Source: Lactuca virosa (Eukaryota; Streptophyta; Magnoliopsida; Asterales; Asteraceae). Taken from it: DNA of 64,000 nucleotides. Position numbers and translations under genes: made by a program. Where the stretch lies: contig CAKMRJ010005412.1 in assembly GCA_928212115.1 (NCBI GenBank), positions 254,619,282-254,683,281 on the forward strand, given 5' to 3'. The notes under the pieces are model-generated. The model had not been told where the DNA came from. It did no database searches and saw only the letters and a program-made list of their open reading frames with translations. Shown here piece after piece: positions 61,928-64,000 of the stretch (position 1 is the first letter of the stretch; each line of letters starts with the position of its first letter).

Positions 61928-62308
61928 TCATACATCAGCAAACAAATGCGGGTAGCGACTCATCATGTCACTCTACGTTTCCCAGGTGAGATTTGGCCCA
62001 TTCGTATGTTTCCAACGCACAAGCACTAAATCGACCATCTTGCGTCGCAATTTCATAGTCTTACGGTCAACGATTGTCTCTGGTTCTTCAATTAACCTCT
62101 TGTTTTCATCCAACCTTAATTCAGGAATTGAAATTATGTCGGGCACATCTCCCGTGAACTTTCTCAAATAACACACATGAAAGGTGTTATGAATACCCTC
62201 TAGTTCTTCCCGTAATTCTAGCTTGTAATCTAGATTCCCGATCCTCTGAAGAACTTTAAACGGTCCAATAAACTTTGGACTCAACTTTCCCTCTTTTACC
62301 CGATTCTC
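61928..62308 (-). pseudogene. gypsy polyprotein C-terminus (end of integrase)
   Basis: On the minus strand GKRGKLSPKFIGPFKVL leads into ELEGIHNTFHVCYLRKF, IEEPETIVDRK and VLVRWKHTNGPNLTWE, then YPHLFADV and stop. This is the C-terminal tail after the integrase core in Ty3/gypsy elements, which links to chromatin or target choice. A TAG stop interrupts it just after LTWET. It is cut upstream at about 62308 by sequence of LTR W, so RT and the integrase core are not in the window. Confidence 0.88.
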
Positions 62309-64000
62309 AGGTATGGTTTAAATAAGATTTATTAGGTGAAGCTCTACTCGACGAGTTGGTTGACCTACTCATCGAGTAGCAGCGGGGTGGGATCACGTGT
62401 TAAGTGACCTACTCGACGAGTCCATATTGGGACTCGGCGAGTAGGAGCTGGCAGATGAAACCATAAATCCCGGGGTTTTGTACCCTATTTAAGGAAGCAT
62501 AAGCCTCCTTTGGCCTCTTTGCAGTCTTTGAGAGCTCCTTAAAAACCCTAATTCGTGTGGTATTCCATTTTGGTGTGTCCTAAGCTTAGAAAGAAGGTTG
62601 GCTAGAAGAGAAAAGCTAGAAGTGCAAAGGAATTGAAGTAAGGAAGGTGTGGGAAGCAGAAATTTCCTCAGCTAGCATCCCTTGGAGGTATCAAGTTTCC
62701 ATCCTTACTTCCCTTTTTCCTTTTGTTTAGTTTTGGGGGTTTTCATGGATTTTGAGGTTGATAAGGTGGGCTATGGGCTAGATCTGAAGTTGTAACTTCA
62801 GATCTGGATCCTCCTTAAGTTTTAGAATCATAAAGTTGTTGTATTGGTCGTGATTGAGGTCCCTCTTGGGACATGAAGCCCCATTAAGAACTTAGATTTG
62901 GCATTTAGAACCTTTGTAGCTATGCATGCACGTAAAGTTTGCAACTTTACGTGAAAAGCATGCCCTAGAAGCTTGGATCTGTGATTTGGAGCCGCTGCAT
63001 GGCTCAAAACAAGTTTGTATGGAAAAAGGACTGAATGGACTCGGCGAGTCACAACGTTGACTCGGCGAGTCACATGAAGATGGCCGTGAACTTGACGAGT
63101 TGGATGAACAACTCGGCGAGTCCGATGAAGATCACCATAAGACTCGACAAGTTGAAGAACAAATCGGCGAGTCGGATGAGTTTTCCCTAGGATATATATA
63201 CGTGTGTGCCCGTCGAGTGGCAAGGAGGGAACTCGACGGGTGGCCTTAGAGGTTGAACGGGAATCAAAGGAACTCGACGAGTCACCCCGATGACTCGGCG
63301 AGTGGAATGTGTTTCGAGGAACTCGGTGAGTAGCCAAGGGTACTCGGCGAGTTAGGGGTCAACATAGACTGTTGACCTTGACTGAGGACTTTGACTTTGA
63401 CCAGGGGTTGACTGGTGGGTTATGGAGTACCTTATAGATTTAAGGACTTATGAGTATATTGTACTATGATCATAGGTGGTGGAGCCTGTGTCAAGTGATC
63501 CGAGAATTAGATTTTTACCTTTCGAGTCGGCATCTGCGAGGTGAGTTATCCTCACTATATCGATAGGGTCTACGGCACCAAGGCCGGCCCTTTAGTTGTT
63601 ATTGTTATGGTATGCTACATATGGTTTGGTCTGCTAGATCGGAATCAGGGTAGACAGTATGTTATGCTTTATGATCCGTAAGGATTGGTATGTTAGTGAC
63701 CTGCTAGGTCGGTACTCTAGTTACGAGAGGATTCTATGGTTGATGATCAGTATGACAGATATGTTTGATGTTTGTATATGCCAGTATATGATAGTTATGC
63801 GAACTTGGTTATTTGCTTATTGGTTGGGTTGAGGCGGTCCTGCTTTGTGCTGAAGGCCAACATACCCTATGAGCGGTCCGGGGAGACTGTAGGCTCACGA
63901 GGCAGACCAGTCATGCCGAAGGCTCGGGATAGATTCTGATAGACTGTAGGCCCGGTAGGGCGGTCCAGTCAGGCCGATGGCCCAGTATGCATGAATAGAT
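62309..64000 (+). repeat. LTR W, 5' truncated and running off the window
   Basis: Lacks a TGTAACA start, so it is truncated at the junction with Y. ACTCGGCGAGT-type words at 62345-62445 and 63035-63350, TATTTAAG at 62486-62493, TTGAC run 63370-63412, decayed anchor GGGTCTACGGCACCA near 63567-63581, and tandem units with GCCGAAGGC and GGCCGATGGCC from 63860. The conserved module and LTR end lie beyond 64000. Confidence 0.75.

Noticed and set aside
62828..63337. 169-codon minus-strand frame
   Set aside because: Lies in LTR W across the ACTCGGCGAGT words, which contain no stop in this frame; no domain recognised.

Overview
The window looks like nuclear DNA of a plant, most likely from the daisy family and possibly lettuce (Lactuca) or a close relative. 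The basis is its AT-rich background, nested Ty1/copia and Ty3/gypsy LTR elements, primer sites matching initiator-Met tRNA, and LTR words of the types ACTCGGCGAGT, GTACGC..GCGTAC and CCACGACGTGG, which I recall from lettuce LTRs. The genus is inference. I found no intact host gene. Almost everything is transposon: decayed coding remnants, non-coding non-autonomous elements and LTRs nested in LTRs.

Layout. 1-7858: a decayed copia element (gag, protease, integrase, RT, RNase H, 3' LTR) split by a 2.2-kb solo gypsy-type LTR (1450-3646, TSD TTGTG). 7859-18799: an LTR remnant holding LTR B, which is split by the complete but non-coding element A (8604-17306, two ~1.98-kb LTRs, tRNA-Met primer site, polypurine tract). 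18800-25333: the non-coding body of element B, interrupted by a reverse copia-like non-autonomous element (19047-23310) that itself carries a Mutator-like transposon (21274-22668, perfect 9-bp TSD). 25334-32282: element C, with a truncated 5' LTR, a gag remnant with two intact zinc knuckles, no pol, and a 2.5-kb 3' LTR. 32283-34283: the tail of LTR D with a hAT-like insert. 34284-34760: a GC-rich block of possible organellar origin. 34761-38340: AT-rich DNA with a foldback MITE and exon-like islands on the minus strand. 38341-46555: non-coding element E, with solo LTR F inside its 5' LTR. 46556-49460: element G, starting inside E's 3' LTR and carrying a gag remnant. 49461-53922: Mutator-like remnants, microsatellites and one clean exon-like island. 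53923-59553: a reverse copia LTR and 3' end, split by a long LTR (Z). 59554-62308: the 3' LTR and polyprotein C-terminus of a reverse gypsy element. 62309-64000: an LTR rich in ACTCGGCGAGT words, running off the window.

The most interesting observation is an architecture shared by the gypsy-type LTRs (A, B, C, D, E, F, G, W). From 5' to 3' the best preserved LTRs show: a cluster of CpG-rich palindromic words, a TATTTAAG-type TATA box, a second palindrome cluster, a run of TTGAC (W-box) motifs, the anchor GGGTCGAAGGCACCA, an array of short tandem units that can fold as hairpins, the module AACTCACTAAGCTT..TTTCAGGTACTTCAGATGATCGGGGCAAGG, the LTR end and the primer site. The anchors are conserved, while the words and hairpins between them differ by family. 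In LTR G the hairpin stems vary with compensating base changes around a constant GGGA loop, which suggests selection on RNA structure, perhaps a packaging or dimerisation signal of the genomic RNA leader.
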